A stretch of 49,071 nucleotides of DNA, taken from assembly GCF_900090245.1 (NCBI RefSeq), contig NZ_FMDN01000031.1, positions 1 through 49,071 on the forward strand. Reading direction: 5' to 3'. Below are positions 16,543 to 23,638 of the stretch, piece after piece (positions within the stretch are counted from its first letter, which is position 1; every line of letters begins with the position of its first letter). The notes below the pieces were generated by a model. It made no database searches. It saw only the letters and a list, made by a program, of their open reading frames with translations, and had not been told where the DNA came from. This DNA comes from Micromonospora halophytica (GTDB taxonomy: Bacteria > Actinomycetota > Actinomycetes > Mycobacteriales > Micromonosporaceae). A program made the translations under genes and the position numbers.

Positions 16543-16564
16543 CGGCCGCCTCGTCGGGCGGCCG
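16543..16564 (-). promoter_or_regulatory. First leader hairpin after Trp-Trp peptide
   Basis: CGGCCGCC (16543-16550) and GGCGGCCG (16557-16564) form a perfect 8-bp stem with a 6-nt loop, 9 bp beyond the stop of the Trp-Trp leader peptide. A ribosome waiting at the Trp codons would leave this segment free to fold, the arrangement expected for a trp attenuator. Confidence 0.5.
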
Positions 16565-16572
16565 CGTGGAAG

Positions 16573-16632
16573 CTACGCGCGGAAGGTGGCCGCCGGGTCG
16601 GCGGGCCACCAGCAGGACAGATGCGCGGGCAT
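16573..16632 (-). CDS. Trp-Trp leader peptide of anthranilate synthase (attenuation)
   Basis: A 19-codon ORF with ATG at 16632 reads MPAHLSCWWPADP and continues to a TAG at 16573. Two adjacent Trp codons in so short an ORF are the mark of trp attenuation leaders, known from Streptomyces and other actinobacteria, where similar peptides carry two or three Trp. It ends 94 bp before the anthranilate synthase start and is followed by two hairpins with exchangeable GGCGGCC arms. When charged tRNA-Trp is scarce, ribosome stalling would favour expression. Too short for ordinary gene finding. Confidence 0.75.
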   Translation of the reverse strand: MPAHLSCWWPADPAATFRA

Positions 16633-16749
16633 GCCGCCACCATACGGGGACCGCGCGGGTGCGGGTAGCCGTTCCCACTCCGTGGCGGGGGGTACGCCGA
16701 CGGCCGATCATGGCGTCGCCACTCCCGCCTTTGGGTACCGTGACCCGCG

Positions 16750-18150
16750 ATGAACATTCTCGCTCTCGACCTCGGCACCTCCTCGGTGCGCGGGCTGGTG
16801 CTCGACGCCGACGCGGACCCGCTGCCGGGCGCCCTGGCCCGCCGTAAGGTGCGCGTCCACGTGACCGACGACGGCGCGGGGACCCTCGACAGCGCGGGCT
16901 ACCTGGCCTGCCTGGCCGGGTGCCTGGACGAACTGGCCGAGGGCGGGCACCTGCGGGACGTGGAGCTGGTCACCGTCTCCGCCCAGTGGCACTCGGTGGT
17001 GCCGCTCGACGCCGCGGGCGCCCCGCTCGGGCCGGTGCTCACCTGGCTGGACACCCGGCCCGGGCCGCCCGCCGGGGCCGCCGGCCCGGCCGATCCGGCG
17101 GCCTTCCACCGGCGTACCGGCACCTGGTGGCACCGCTGCTACTGGTCGGTGCGGCTGCCCTGGCTGCGCGAGCGCGTCCCGGCCGCCCGCTTCGTCGGCC
17201 TGGTGGAGTACGCGTTGGGCGAGCTGCTCGACTCCGCGCCGATGTCGGTGTCGATGGCCTCCGGCACCGGGCTGCTCGATCTGCGCACGATGGACTGGGA
17301 CGCCGAGGCCTGCGAGCTGGCCGGCGTCCGCCGGGGGGAGTTGCCCGAGCTGGCGCCGATGGACTGGCGCGGCCGGCTGCGCCCGGAGCACGCCCGCCGC
17401 TGGCCCCAGCTGGCGCGCGCCCGCTGGGCCGCCCCGGTGGGCGACGGCGCCGCCTCCAACGTGGGCTCCGGCTGCGTCGATCCGCGTCGCGTCGCGGTCA
17501 CCGTGGGCACCTCCGCCGCGGTACGGCTGGTGCAGCGTGTCCCGGCCGGGGCCGAGCCACCGCCGTTGCCGGATCGGCTCTGGCGGTACCGGGTGGACCA
17601 CGAGCACGTGGTGACCGGGGCGGCCTACTCCAGCGGCGGCAACCTGTTCGCCTGGGCCAACCGGGAACTGCGGCTGCCGCAGGGGGCGCGGCTGCAGGCC
17701 GCGCTGGCCCGCGTACCGCCGGACGGCCCGGTGGTCGCGAACCCGCGCCTGGGCGGCGACCGCCCACCGGGTCTCGCCCCGGCGGGCGCGGGCGAGCTGC
17801 ACGGGCTCGGTTTCTCCACCTCCGCGGTGGAGATCCTGGCCGGCCTGATGAGCGGGCTGTGCCGGATGGTCGCCGACGACCTGACCGTGTTGGAGTCCGT
17901 CGTGGACGCCCCGGTCGAGGTGGTGCTGGGCGGTGGTGCGGTGACGGCGTCCGGGTGGTGGCGCTCCGCGTTCGCGGCGGCGCTCGCGCCGCGGCCCGTG
18001 CGGCACCGTTCGGAGTCGGAGATCGGGGCGACCGGAGCGGCGCTGGTGGCGCTCGGTCGCGTGGCCGAGGCGGAGCGGCTCGCCGGCGCCGGCCGGACGG
18101 CGGAGGTCGTCTCCCCAGCTCTGCCGCCCCCTGCCGGCACCCCGTCCTGA
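16750..18150 (+). CDS. FGGY-family carbohydrate kinase (gluconokinase-like)
   Basis: Protein of 466 aa with the FGGY ATPase fold: MNILALDLGTSSVRGLVLD is the N-terminal phosphate-1 motif, SAQWHSVVPLD and TWLDTRP mark the substrate cleft, VTVGTSAAVRLV the second phosphate motif, and VVLGGGAVTASGWWRSAF the adenosine motif. By eye closest to gluconate kinases of this family, which make 6-phosphogluconate; substrate is not proven. It is divergent from the anthranilate synthase leader (117 bp apart) and precedes the sensor kinase by about 100 bp. No strong Shine-Dalgarno site is visible before ATG 16750. Confidence 0.85.
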   Translation: MNILALDLGTSSVRGLVLDADADPLPGALARRKVRVHVTDDGAGTLDSAGYLACLAGCLDELAEGGHLRDVELVTVSAQWHSVVPLDAAGAPLGPVLTWLDTRPGPPAGAAGPADPAAFHRRTGTWWHRCYWSVRLPWLRERVPAARFVGLVEYALGELLDSAPMSVSMASGTGLLDLRTMDWDAEACELAGVRRGELPELAPMDWRGRLRPEHARRWPQLARARWAAPVGDGAASNVGSGCVDPRRVAVTVGTSAAVRLVQRVPAGAEPPPLPDRLWRYRVDHEHVVTGAAYSSGGNLFAWANRELRLPQGARLQAALARVPPDGPVVANPRLGGDRPPGLAPAGAGELHGLGFSTSAVEILAGLMSGLCRMVADDLTVLESVVDAPVEVVLGGGAVTASGWWRSAFAAALAPRPVRHRSESEIGATGAALVALGRVAEAERLAGAGRTAEVVSPALPPPAGTPS

Positions 18151-18248
18151 GGGGTTGCCCCCGCGGGCCGTTGACACAGCTCGCGGGCCTGGTTGGATGG
18201 ACCCCGCTCCCCGGCGAGGGGAAGTCGGGCGGGACCGAGGAGGCAGGC

Positions 18249-20798
18249 GTGGGCGCAGGTCCCGACGCGACCGGCGGCGAGCAGCCCGGTGTGCGGGCCG
18301 AGGTAGGGGTCGCCCCCCACCGGCAGCGGTCGCCGTTCCGGCTGCGGGACTGGCGGATGCGCACGAAGCTGGCCACCGTGCTGGTGATCCCGTCCGTGGC
18401 CTTCCTGGTGCTGGCCGGGGTGCAGACCACGACGCTGGTGGGGCGGACGACCGCGCTGAGCGACTTCGCCCAGCAGGTCGGCATCGGGCGGCAGATCACC
18501 GTCCTGGTGGACCGGATCCAGCAGGAACGCGACCGGACGGCGGGTGAGCTGGCCGAGCTGCGCCGGGACGGGCTCGCCTCGGACCGGGCGGCGTCGGCGC
18601 TGGCGTTGCGGCCGTTCCAGGATGCCACCGACGCGGCGGTCACCGAGCTGCGCCGGGCCGCCGAGCCGCTGGCCGACGCCGACGCCTCGTGGCGGATCGG
18701 CTACGGCGAGGTGCTGGAGGCGTACGACCAGGTCCGCTACATCCGGGCGGCGATCCTGCCGGCGGTGCTCAACAACGACACGATCCTGAGCAACTACCAC
18801 CGGGCCGCCGAGGCGCTGCTCAACCTGCTGGCCGAGCCGTCGCCGGGCGAGGGCCAGCCGGAGCTGACCGACGCCGTGCTGCGCTACGTGCAGCTGGCCC
18901 GGGTCAAGGAGCTGTCGTCCCGGGTGCGTGCCGAGCTCTATGCCGCCGCCCGGGCCGGCCGGTACGACCTGGACGACCAGGTCACCCTCACCGACCTGCG
19001 GGCCCAGCAGCTCTCCGCGCTGGGCGCGTTCCGGGTCGCCGCGACCACCGGGCAGATCCAGCTGTACGACCGGACCTCGGTCGACCCGGCGTTCGTCGCC
19101 GCGACGAAGCTGGAGGAGCGGAGTCTCGCCGGGGGTGGCGCCCGACCGGCGGTGCTGCCCGCGCAGCAGTGGTGGGACGCCAGCGCGGCGCGACAGGAGC
19201 TGCTGCGCGGGATCGAGGCCAGGGTGCTCGACGACGCGGTGGCCCGGGCCGACGACGTCAGCGGGGAGCAGCTGCGGACCACCCTGCTCGTGGTGGGCGG
19301 CATCCTGGTCGTGCTGGGGCTGGCCGTGCTGCTCGCCCTGCTGATCGGCCGTTCCATCGCGAACTCCATGCAGTTGCTGCGCGGGCAGGCGCTGCGGATC
19401 GCCCATCTCGAGCTCCCGCACGCCCTGGAGCGGCTGCGCCTGATCCAGGGCGGCGTGCCCACGATCGACGTGGCGCCCCCGGTGGTCTCCTCGCTCGACG
19501 AGATCGGCGAGCTGGCCGAGGCGTTCGTCGCGGTGCACCGTAGCGCGGTCAGCGTCGCCGTCGAGCAGGCGGAGACCCGGCGCAACGTCAACGCGATGTT
19601 CGTCAACCTGGCCCGGCGTAGCCAGGTGCTGGTGGAACGGCAGCTGGAGCTGCTGGACGACCTGGAGCGGGAGGAGGCCGACCCGGACCAGTTGGAGAAC
19701 CTGTTCAAGCTCGACCACCTGGCCGCCCGGATGCGCCGTAACGACGAGAGCCTGCTGGTGCTGGCCGGCACCGAGTCCACCCGGCGGTGGAACCGCCCGA
19801 TCGGGCTCGGCGCGGTGTTCCTCGCGGCCAGCGCGGAGATCGAGCAGTACCAGCGGGTCCGCCACGACGTGGTGGCCGACCTGCACGTCGTCGGCCACGC
19901 GGTCGGCGAGTTGGTGCACCTGTTCGCCGAGCTGCTGGAGAACGCCACGTCCTTCTCCCGCCCGGACACCGTGGTCCAGGTCACCGCCCGCCGGGAGGGC
20001 CCCGGCGCCCTGGTGGAGATCGTCGACCAGGGGCTCGGGATGAGCCCGGCCGCCCTGAAGGCCGCCAACGAGGTGCTGGCCACGCCGCCGGCCGCGGACG
20101 TGGCAGCCTCCGAGCGGATGGGTCTCTTCGTGGTCAGCCACCTGGCCGCCCGGCACGGGGTGCGGGTGCACCTCTCCGGCGGGGCGGGGGGACTGGTGGC
20201 CCGGGTCCTGCTCCCGCCGGTGCTGCTGGCCCCGGCCGCCGCGCCGGAGCTGGACCCGCCGGCGTCGCAGCGGATGCTCGCTGCGGCCGGCAGTGGCACG
20301 ACCCGGCGGCGCACCCTGCCCCGGGCGGGCCGTGCGAACAGCGCCGCCGAGCTGCCGGTGGCCGGTCGCCGCCCCGACCCGACGCCCTTCGCGGGCCGTC
20401 CGGTGCCGCTGCGTGCCGAGGACGTGCTGAACCCGGCGCCCGCACCGTCCGCGCCGGCCCCGCCCGCGCCGGCCGGCGGCGGCTGGTGGTCCCGGCAGGG
20501 GCCGGCCCCGTCCTCGCCCGCCTCGACCGGGCAGGTGGCGCCCGAGCCCCCCGCGACGCCGGTGACCGGAGGAACCAACAGACAGGGGCTCCCGGTGCGG
20601 GTGCCGATGGCGCAGCTCTCCGCCGTCACCGAACCCGCCCGGGCGGCGGTCCCCGCTGCCCGTGAGGATCCGGATCCGGAGGCGGTCGGCGGAATGCTGT
20701 CGCGGCTGTACAGCGGCGTCCGCCAGGCGGAGGCCGAGGAGACCAGAGAGATATTCTTGCCGCCGGACGGCGTGGGCAGTGAAAGGGGACGACAGTGA
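18249..20798 (+). CDS. Conservon-type sensor histidine kinase (CvnA-like, NIT domain)
   Basis: Protein of 849 aa. A cytoplasmic start, a membrane helix at about 41-60, an extracytoplasmic helical nitrate/nitrite-type sensing region (about 70-335, with RIQQERDRTAGELAEL), a second helix around LLVVGGILVVLGLAVLLALL, HAMP, a dimerisation helix with KLDHLAARMRRNDE, and a HATPase_c domain with N-box ELLENATSFSRPD and G1 box VDQGLGMS. The last 150 residues are Pro/Ala-rich and probably unstructured. This is the first member of Streptomyces-type conservons, which signal to small GTPases. GTG at 18249 has GGAGG 5-6 nt upstream. Its stop overlaps the next gene by 4 bp. Confidence 0.88.
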   Translation: MGAGPDATGGEQPGVRAEVGVAPHRQRSPFRLRDWRMRTKLATVLVIPSVAFLVLAGVQTTTLVGRTTALSDFAQQVGIGRQITVLVDRIQQERDRTAGELAELRRDGLASDRAASALALRPFQDATDAAVTELRRAAEPLADADASWRIGYGEVLEAYDQVRYIRAAILPAVLNNDTILSNYHRAAEALLNLLAEPSPGEGQPELTDAVLRYVQLARVKELSSRVRAELYAAARAGRYDLDDQVTLTDLRAQQLSALGAFRVAATTGQIQLYDRTSVDPAFVAATKLEERSLAGGGARPAVLPAQQWWDASAARQELLRGIEARVLDDAVARADDVSGEQLRTTLLVVGGILVVLGLAVLLALLIGRSIANSMQLLRGQALRIAHLELPHALERLRLIQGGVPTIDVAPPVVSSLDEIGELAEAFVAVHRSAVSVAVEQAETRRNVNAMFVNLARRSQVLVERQLELLDDLEREEADPDQLENLFKLDHLAARMRRNDESLLVLAGTESTRRWNRPIGLGAVFLAASAEIEQYQRVRHDVVADLHVVGHAVGELVHLFAELLENATSFSRPDTVVQVTARREGPGALVEIVDQGLGMSPAALKAANEVLATPPAADVAASERMGLFVVSHLAARHGVRVHLSGGAGGLVARVLLPPVLLAPAAAPELDPPASQRMLAAAGSGTTRRRTLPRAGRANSAAELPVAGRRPDPTPFAGRPVPLRAEDVLNPAPAPSAPAPPAPAGGGWWSRQGPAPSSPASTGQVAPEPPATPVTGGTNRQGLPVRVPMAQLSAVTEPARAAVPAAREDPDPEAVGGMLSRLYSGVRQAEAEETREIFLPPDGVGSERGRQ

Positions 20799-21217
20799 CG
20801 ACGTTGAGCCAGGAGGCGCGCGACCTGAGCTGGCTGGTCACCGCGTTCGCCGAGCGGGTGCCGGGAGTCGCCCACGCGGTGGTGGTCTCGTCCGACGGGC
20901 TGCTGGTCGCCATCTCGGCGCACCTGCCGCGCGACCACGCCGACAAGCTCGCCGCGGTGACCTCCGGGCTGATGAGCATCACCGCCGGGGCCGCGCAGAT
21001 GTTCGACGGCGACATCGTGAAGCAGACGGTCGTCGAGATGGGCCGCGGCTACTTCCTGGTCATGCAGATCCGGGACGGCTCGATCCTGGCCACCCTGGCC
21101 GGGGCCGAGGCCGACATCGGCGTGGTGGGCTACGAGATGGCCCGGCTGGCCAAGCAGGCCGGTGAGATGCTCACCCCGGCGCTGCGGGCCGAGTTGCAGC
21201 AGGCGCTGCCCCGCTGA
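20795..21217 (+). CDS. Roadblock/LC7 domain protein (CvnB-like)
   Basis: Protein of 140 aa spanning a single roadblock/LC7 domain: LSWLVTAFAERVPGVAHAVV, SSDGLLVAISAHL, the helix HADKLAAVTSGLMSITAGAA, and YFLVMQIRDGSILATLAG. In conservons CvnB works with the kinase CvnA, the DUF742 protein CvnC and the GTPase CvnD in a membrane-linked complex. GTG 20795 overlaps the kinase stop (GTGA). CvnC and CvnD genes would be expected next but are absent: a terminator and a convergent beta-glucosidase follow. Confidence 0.92.
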   Translation: MTTLSQEARDLSWLVTAFAERVPGVAHAVVVSSDGLLVAISAHLPRDHADKLAAVTSGLMSITAGAAQMFDGDIVKQTVVEMGRGYFLVMQIRDGSILATLAGAEADIGVVGYEMARLAKQAGEMLTPALRAELQQALPR

Positions 21218-21234
21218 TCGACGCCGTCCGGCCC

Positions 21235-21260
21235 GCCGGACCGCCCCCACGCGGTCCGGC
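21235..21260. terminator. Bidirectional terminator between cvnB-like gene and GH1 gene
   Basis: GCCGGACCGC (21235-21244) and GCGGTCCGGC (21251-21260) form a perfect 10-bp stem with a 6-nt loop in the 67-bp gap between the two convergent genes. It can serve both transcripts. Confidence 0.75.
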
Positions 21261-21284
21261 CGACCCGGGTGGTCCGTCGGCCGT

Positions 21285-22775
21285 TCAGAGCCCGTTGTCG
21301 CGGATCACGCCCCGGTACCAGTGCGCGCTGCGCTTGAGGACCCGGCGCTGGGTGGCGTAGTCCACGTAGACCAGCCCCCAGCGCTGGTCGTACCCCTGGT
21401 CCCACTCGAAGTTGTCGAGCAGGGACCAGACGTGGTAGCTCTCCAGCGGTACGCCCTCGGCGATGGCCCGGTGCGCGGCGGCGAAGTGGTCGCGCAGGAA
21501 CGCGACCCGGCCGGCGTCGTCGACCGTGCCGTCGGGGCCGAGCACGTCCGGGCAGGGCAGGCCGTTCTCGGTGACGGTGATCGGGACGGGTCCGTAGTCG
21601 CGGGTGACCCGGGTCAGGACGTCGTACATCCCGTCCGGGTAGATCTGCTGCCAGTCGGCCTCGGAGGTCGACCAGCGCCGGGTGGTGGTGCCGTCGGCGG
21701 TCACGTAGATCGGGGTGTAGTACTGCACGGCGAGCAGGTCCACCGGGCTGGAGATGATTTCCAGGTCGCCGTCGGCGATGCCGCGCGCCAACCGGCTGCC
21801 CTCGCCGAGGTCGGCCAGCACGTCCGCCGGGTAGGCGCCGGTGAGGATCGGGTCCAGGTAGAGGCGGTTCTCGTACCCGTCGTAGAGCCGGGTGGCTGCG
21901 GCGGCGCCGGGGGTGTCGTCGGCGGGGTAGCAGGGGTGCAGGTTCAGCGCCGGGCCGATGCGGGCGTCCGAGTCGCCGGCGCGCAGCGCGCGGACCGCCA
22001 GGCCGTGGGCGAGCTGGAGGTGGTGGGCGACGAGGTACGCCGCCTCCGGGTCCTGCCGGCCGGGGGCGTGGTGGCCCCAGAGGTAGCCGTTCTGCACCAC
22101 GGTCTTCGGCTCGTTGACGGTGAGCCAGACCGGCACCTGGTCACCCAGCCCTTGGAAGACGGCGTCGGCGTAGTCGGCGAAGCGGTACGCGGTGTCCCGG
22201 TTCTCCCAGCCTCCGGCGTCCTCCAACGACTGGGGCAGGTCCCAGTGGAAGAGGGTGACCATCGGGGCGATGCCGCGTTCGTGCAGGCCGTCGACGAGCC
22301 GCCGGTAGAAGTCGAGGCCCCGCTGGTTGGGTTGCCCGGTGCCGTCGGCCTGGATCCGGGGCCAGGAGATGGAGAACCGGTAGCTGCGCAGGCCGAGGTC
22401 GCGCATCAGGTCGAGGTCCTCGGCCCAGCGGTGGTAGTGGTCGGCGGCCACGTCGCCGGTGTCGCCGTTGCGGGTCCGGCCCGGCGTACGGCTGAAGGTG
22501 TCCCAGACCGACTCGCCCCGGCCGTCCTCCTTCGCGGCGCCCTCGATCTGGTACGCGGACGTGGCCGCGCCCCAACCGAAGTCGCGGGGAAAGCGCAGGC
22601 CGGGCGCGGCGGTGGCGTCCTGCGGGTCGACGTCCGGCCCGGTGGTGGTGTCGCAGCTCGTGGCCGGGGCCGCGGCCACGGCGGTGGTGACGGCGGGGGA
22701 GGGCCCGTCACCGGCCGTGGCGGTGGCGGAGAGCGCGGCGCGGCGGAGCAGTCGCCGTCGGGTGAGCATCGACAT
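21285..22775 (-). CDS. Glycoside hydrolase family 1 beta-glucosidase (Tat-type signal)
   Basis: Protein of 496 aa. The N-terminus LTRRRLLRRAAL resembles a twin-arginine signal, though the following hydrophobic part is short, so export is likely but not certain. The catalytic region starts near residue 60 (FPRDFGWGAATSAYQIEGA). Acid/base Glu222 sits in TVNEPKT and nucleophile Glu403 in TVTENG, both intact; HWDLPQSLED and the C-terminal NFEWDQGYDQRWGLVYVDY also match GH1. It would split cellobiose or short cello-oligosaccharides to glucose. ATG at 22775 has GAGGAGA 7 nt upstream. A CebR-type box lies 35 bp ahead, and the GH48 cellulase is divergent. Confidence 0.92.
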   Translation of the reverse strand: MSMLTRRRLLRRAALSATATAGDGPSPAVTTAVAAAPATSCDTTTGPDVDPQDATAAPGLRFPRDFGWGAATSAYQIEGAAKEDGRGESVWDTFSRTPGRTRNGDTGDVAADHYHRWAEDLDLMRDLGLRSYRFSISWPRIQADGTGQPNQRGLDFYRRLVDGLHERGIAPMVTLFHWDLPQSLEDAGGWENRDTAYRFADYADAVFQGLGDQVPVWLTVNEPKTVVQNGYLWGHHAPGRQDPEAAYLVAHHLQLAHGLAVRALRAGDSDARIGPALNLHPCYPADDTPGAAAATRLYDGYENRLYLDPILTGAYPADVLADLGEGSRLARGIADGDLEIISSPVDLLAVQYYTPIYVTADGTTTRRWSTSEADWQQIYPDGMYDVLTRVTRDYGPVPITVTENGLPCPDVLGPDGTVDDAGRVAFLRDHFAAAHRAIAEGVPLESYHVWSLLDNFEWDQGYDQRWGLVYVDYATQRRVLKRSAHWYRGVIRDNGL

Positions 22776-22809
22776 GGGCATTCTCCTCGGGTGCGGGCCA
22801 CCCGACGGC

Positions 22810-22823
22810 CGGGAGCGCTCCCA
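22810..22823. promoter_or_regulatory. CebR-type operator 1 (GH1 promoter)
   Basis: CGGGAGCGCTCCCA matches the Streptomyces CebR consensus TGGGAGCGCTCCCA at 13 of 14 positions. It lies 35 bp upstream of the beta-glucosidase start, where repressor binding would block initiation until cellobiose or cellotriose is present. Confidence 0.8.
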
Positions 22824-23279
22824 AATCGGGCGCGTGGCGACCCGGCCGTCTCGTCGGGCGGACTGCCAGCCTAGAGGGGCCGGACCCGTGCGGGTGGCCG
22901 GGATGGGGGTGTGTGGAGGGGGTGGGGCCTGGCCGCTCGGCCGGGACCCCGACGGTGCGCAGATAGCGAGCGAGGCCGGCCGGGTGGCGCGCACGCCTGT
23001 CCCGTCGGCCTCTTTTCCCGTCGAGTACGGGGGTTTAGTGTGGGGACGGGGGAGGGCAACCCCCGTCCCCACCTTCGGTGCACACACGCACGTGTGGAAT
23101 TGGCTGTCCGGCCGTGCGTGTCGCGCGGGAGCCGGGCCACGCGAGTGGCTCTGGTTCCACCTCCCTCCTGCTGGTGGGTGTCGGCTGACGACGGTGTCCG
23201 GGCTGGCCCGTCGTCAGCCCCTCGGGCTGTGCCCGTGGCCGATGACCACGGTCGATCCAAATAATTGCATCTCCGTCGA

Positions 23280-23293
23280 TGGAAGCGCTCCCA
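23280..23293. promoter_or_regulatory. CebR-type operator 2
   Basis: TGGAAGCGCTCCCA matches the CebR consensus at 13 of 14 positions. It sits 96 bp from operator 3, in the middle of the divergent region, about 350 bp before the GH48 start. Confidence 0.8.
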
Positions 23294-23388
23294 TCGGCGA
23301 TGCTGCGACTGTAACGCCCGTCACCGCTTTGTGAAAGCCCCAAAACGAGATCGAAACATGGATCTGCGTTTGACCTGCGGTGTTGTTG

Positions 23389-23402
23389 TGGGAGCGCTTC
23401 CA
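23389..23402. promoter_or_regulatory. CebR-type operator 3
   Basis: TGGGAGCGCTTCCA matches the CebR consensus at 13 of 14 positions. It is 236 bp upstream of the GH48 start, implying either a long untranslated leader or a promoter downstream of the box. Operators 2 and 3 may be bound together. Confidence 0.8.
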
Positions 23403-23638
23403 TGGCAGACTGTCGCAATCGCGACGCGGAGCCAGCTCGCGCGAGCGCGGGTCGCCGAGGGCATCCGGTTCTCCGGACGGCACCCGAGGAGACGGCACGC
23501 TGCCGCTGGGCAGCGCACGGCCGATCCGCACCGACCACCTTCCCGGCGCCTCCGTCCCCCCGCGAACCCTGCTGCGCGTGGAGGCGCCTCGCCGGCGGCC
23601 CGTACGGCCCCGGCCCGGTCCGAGGAGACACCGCGCAC

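Larger units (their letters stand above)
22776..23638. promoter_or_regulatory. Shared regulatory region of GH1 and GH48 cellulose genes
   Basis: This 863-bp gene-free stretch separates the divergent beta-glucosidase and cellobiohydrolase genes. It holds three CebR-like operators (22810, 23280, 23389). The part around 23255-23275 and 23330-23390 is AT-richer than its surroundings and probably contains promoters. No convincing ORF, RNA gene or terminator was found in 22830-23250. Confidence 0.7.

Noticed and set aside
16920..18248. Upstream open frame continuous with the conservon kinase
   Set aside because: Overlaps the FGGY kinase in another frame and lacks any domain; kinase homology and ribosome binding site point to GTG 18249.
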